From Polydactylus sextarius (lineage: Eukaryota > Chordata > Actinopteri > Polynemidae): a stretch of 64,000 bases of DNA. Location of the stretch: NCBI GenBank assembly GCA_016801845.1, contig CM028913.1, forward strand, positions 21,294,065 through 21,358,064, read 5' to 3'. Within the stretch, counting starts at the first letter, position 1. Each line of letters begins with the position of its first letter. The position numbers and the translations under genes are program-made. Of the stretch, positions 62,530 through 64,000 are shown piece by piece. Under the pieces are notes generated by a model. The model did not search any database and had not been told where the DNA came from. It saw nothing but the letters and a program-made list of their open reading frames with translations.

Positions 62530-62584
62530 GAGGATGAGGAGGAGGAGGAGGAGGAGGAGGAGGAGGAGGAGGAGGAGGAGGAGG
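62530..62584. repeat. (GAG)n trinucleotide repeat
   Basis: About 17 GAG/GGA units following GAGGATGAGGAT. It creates a poly-Glu ORF on one strand that I do not regard as a gene. Confidence 0.95.
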
Positions 62585-64000
62585 GGAGTCATGAGAAACA
62601 GGGGGCTGGTGAAATATGCCAGTGGCTGTGCTTGGTTGAAACAGCGAATAGCTGCACTCCAGGTGTGTCCCTGGGGCACTACACACACACACAAACACAC
62701 ACACAAACACACACACACACACTTTAACTAAACAACTGTCCAGATGCCATAAACACTATAATCAGGAGGATAAAGATCCTCTGTCCTCTCTCCTCCCTCT
62801 TTTTTCCTTCCTGTCCTTCTGTCGTCCTCTCTCCTCCTCATCAGCTGCAGACCACACACCAAACAAACACACACACATACACACTCTCACGCACACACAG
62901 GATGTTATCATTATATAATGATATATTATCATTAAATTAAGTCTTTGGATATTTATTAAAAGCCACTTTAGTGATGTTTATTTTAGCTCCACCCTTTTTT
63001 TTCCTCGGTGAAGTATCTGAAGTATGAGATTGATTGGTCTGAAATCTGATGCAGATAATCATGGTGCTCGAGGGACGTAACCTGTTGACCTTTGTGACCC
63101 CATCAACACCACTGTGAGGTTTGACATTAGTGTTTTTAAGTGACACGTCTGCACATTTATTACCATTGAAGCCATCAGCTTCACTATATGTGATTGATTT
63201 TGTGATTTGTTGACTAGCAAATATTGGGTAAGACTTACAGCAGCTGAAAATCACAGCATGTGGAGTCTGTAGTAGCTGCTGTGGACACACAGACACATTT
63301 CTACAGATAAAATCACTCCCTGGATTTAACAGGTCAGGTCATGTTTTAGACTCCAGATGTGAGCTCTCGACTCAGATCTGCTAAAATAAATAAGCTTGAT
63401 AACATACATAGGAGCAGCAATTAATTATTTTCTGTGTTGGACTGTGCATGATTGAAACTTCACGTTGTATAAAAGACAATATGTTTGATCATTCGTTGGT
63501 TCAACTTTATATTCCAAGTTGCCGCAGCCTCAGGTGGATTGTGATTGACAGTGAGCCTAAAGAGCTGCCCTGTGGATGAACCACAGCGCTGCGTCCCCCT
63601 CCCTGCATGTCCTTGTTTGTCATCTATTCATTTCTCTTGTCGTCCTCTGTTCTCTTTATTTCCTTCTCCGTCTCTTCTTCGGCTCCCCCCAACAACTAAA
63701 ATCTGTTACTCCTCCTCCTGTAGAAGATGAATCTGTCTGTTCCAACTGTGGCTTCTGTTGAATAAATGCATCAGTCACACGGTGTAGTTGATCCACAGGT
63801 CATTTAGCTCGGCACCATATGGTGTGACCGTGAAGCTTCATAAAGTTTTTAAAGTTACTGCTCTACAACAAATATGTGTTTATGGCTTGTTTCCTGCTCC
63901 TGTGTCCTTGTGGTCAGATTTGATTGTGTCACACAGATTCACCAGATCTACAAGTCTGTGCACGAGCTCGTAAAAAGAAAAAAAGTTTGGTGGCACTGAG

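Larger units (their letters stand above)
60961..64000. other. upstream / intergenic region
   Basis: AT-rich DNA beyond the inferred promoter. It holds A/T tracts, an AAAT-type repeat (61228-61262), a (GAG)n repeat (62530-62584) and CA repeats (62680-62721). The ORF that runs through (GAG)n is low complexity. No gene recognised. Confidence 0.5.

Overview
The window looks like a teleost fish nuclear chromosome. It is AT-rich, full of long CA/GT microsatellites, split by large introns, and carries fish-type interspersed repeats, including a DIRS-class tyrosine-recombinase retroelement. No bacterial or operon-like organisation is visible.

One protein-coding gene fills almost the whole window and runs on the minus strand. 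It is the 5' part of a collagen type XIV alpha-1 (col14a1-like) gene, a FACIT-family extracellular-matrix collagen. I could place 22 coding exons with canonical AG/GT borders. Their phases join without a break into 2857 nt (952 codons plus one base). The order from the start codon is: signal peptide (58.8 kb); FN3-1 (46.1 and 40.5 kb); acidic linker (39.6 kb); von Willebrand A domain with intact MIDAS residues (20.6-19.5 kb, four exons); FN3-2 to FN3-5 (18.9-12.2 kb); a 36-nt Thr-rich micro-exon (11.7 kb); FN3-6, FN3-7; and the first half of FN3-8 (0.3 kb). The second VWA domain, the TSPN/laminin-G-like domain and the collagen triple helices must lie beyond the left edge.

The layout is lopsided. 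Sixteen of the 22 coding exons lie between about 4 and 21 kb. Introns of 18.9, 12.6 and 5.4 kb separate the first exons. The probable first (5' UTR) exon and promoter lie in a CpG-richer patch at about 60.4-60.96 kb. From 61 to 64 kb I see only AT-rich, repeat-bearing upstream DNA.

The introns hold most of the mobile DNA. There is a broken DIRS element on the plus strand with inverted terminal repeats (48.9-51.66 kb), a LINE-like 3' tail (23.6 kb), a tRNA-SINE-like remnant (35.4 kb), two MITE-like elements (36.1 and 41.6 kb), and two copies of one repeat in opposite orientation (4.65-5.02 and 15.82-16.17 kb) that flank seven exons. Other notable points are a UG-repeat sitting directly on a 3' splice site, a 400-bp polypurine tract, a perfect 18-bp hairpin and a possible plus-strand exon at 55.9 kb. 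I found no clearly novel biological system. The best leads concern splicing of this gene and the structure of the DIRS remnant. All family assignments are from memory of the protein families, without database searches.
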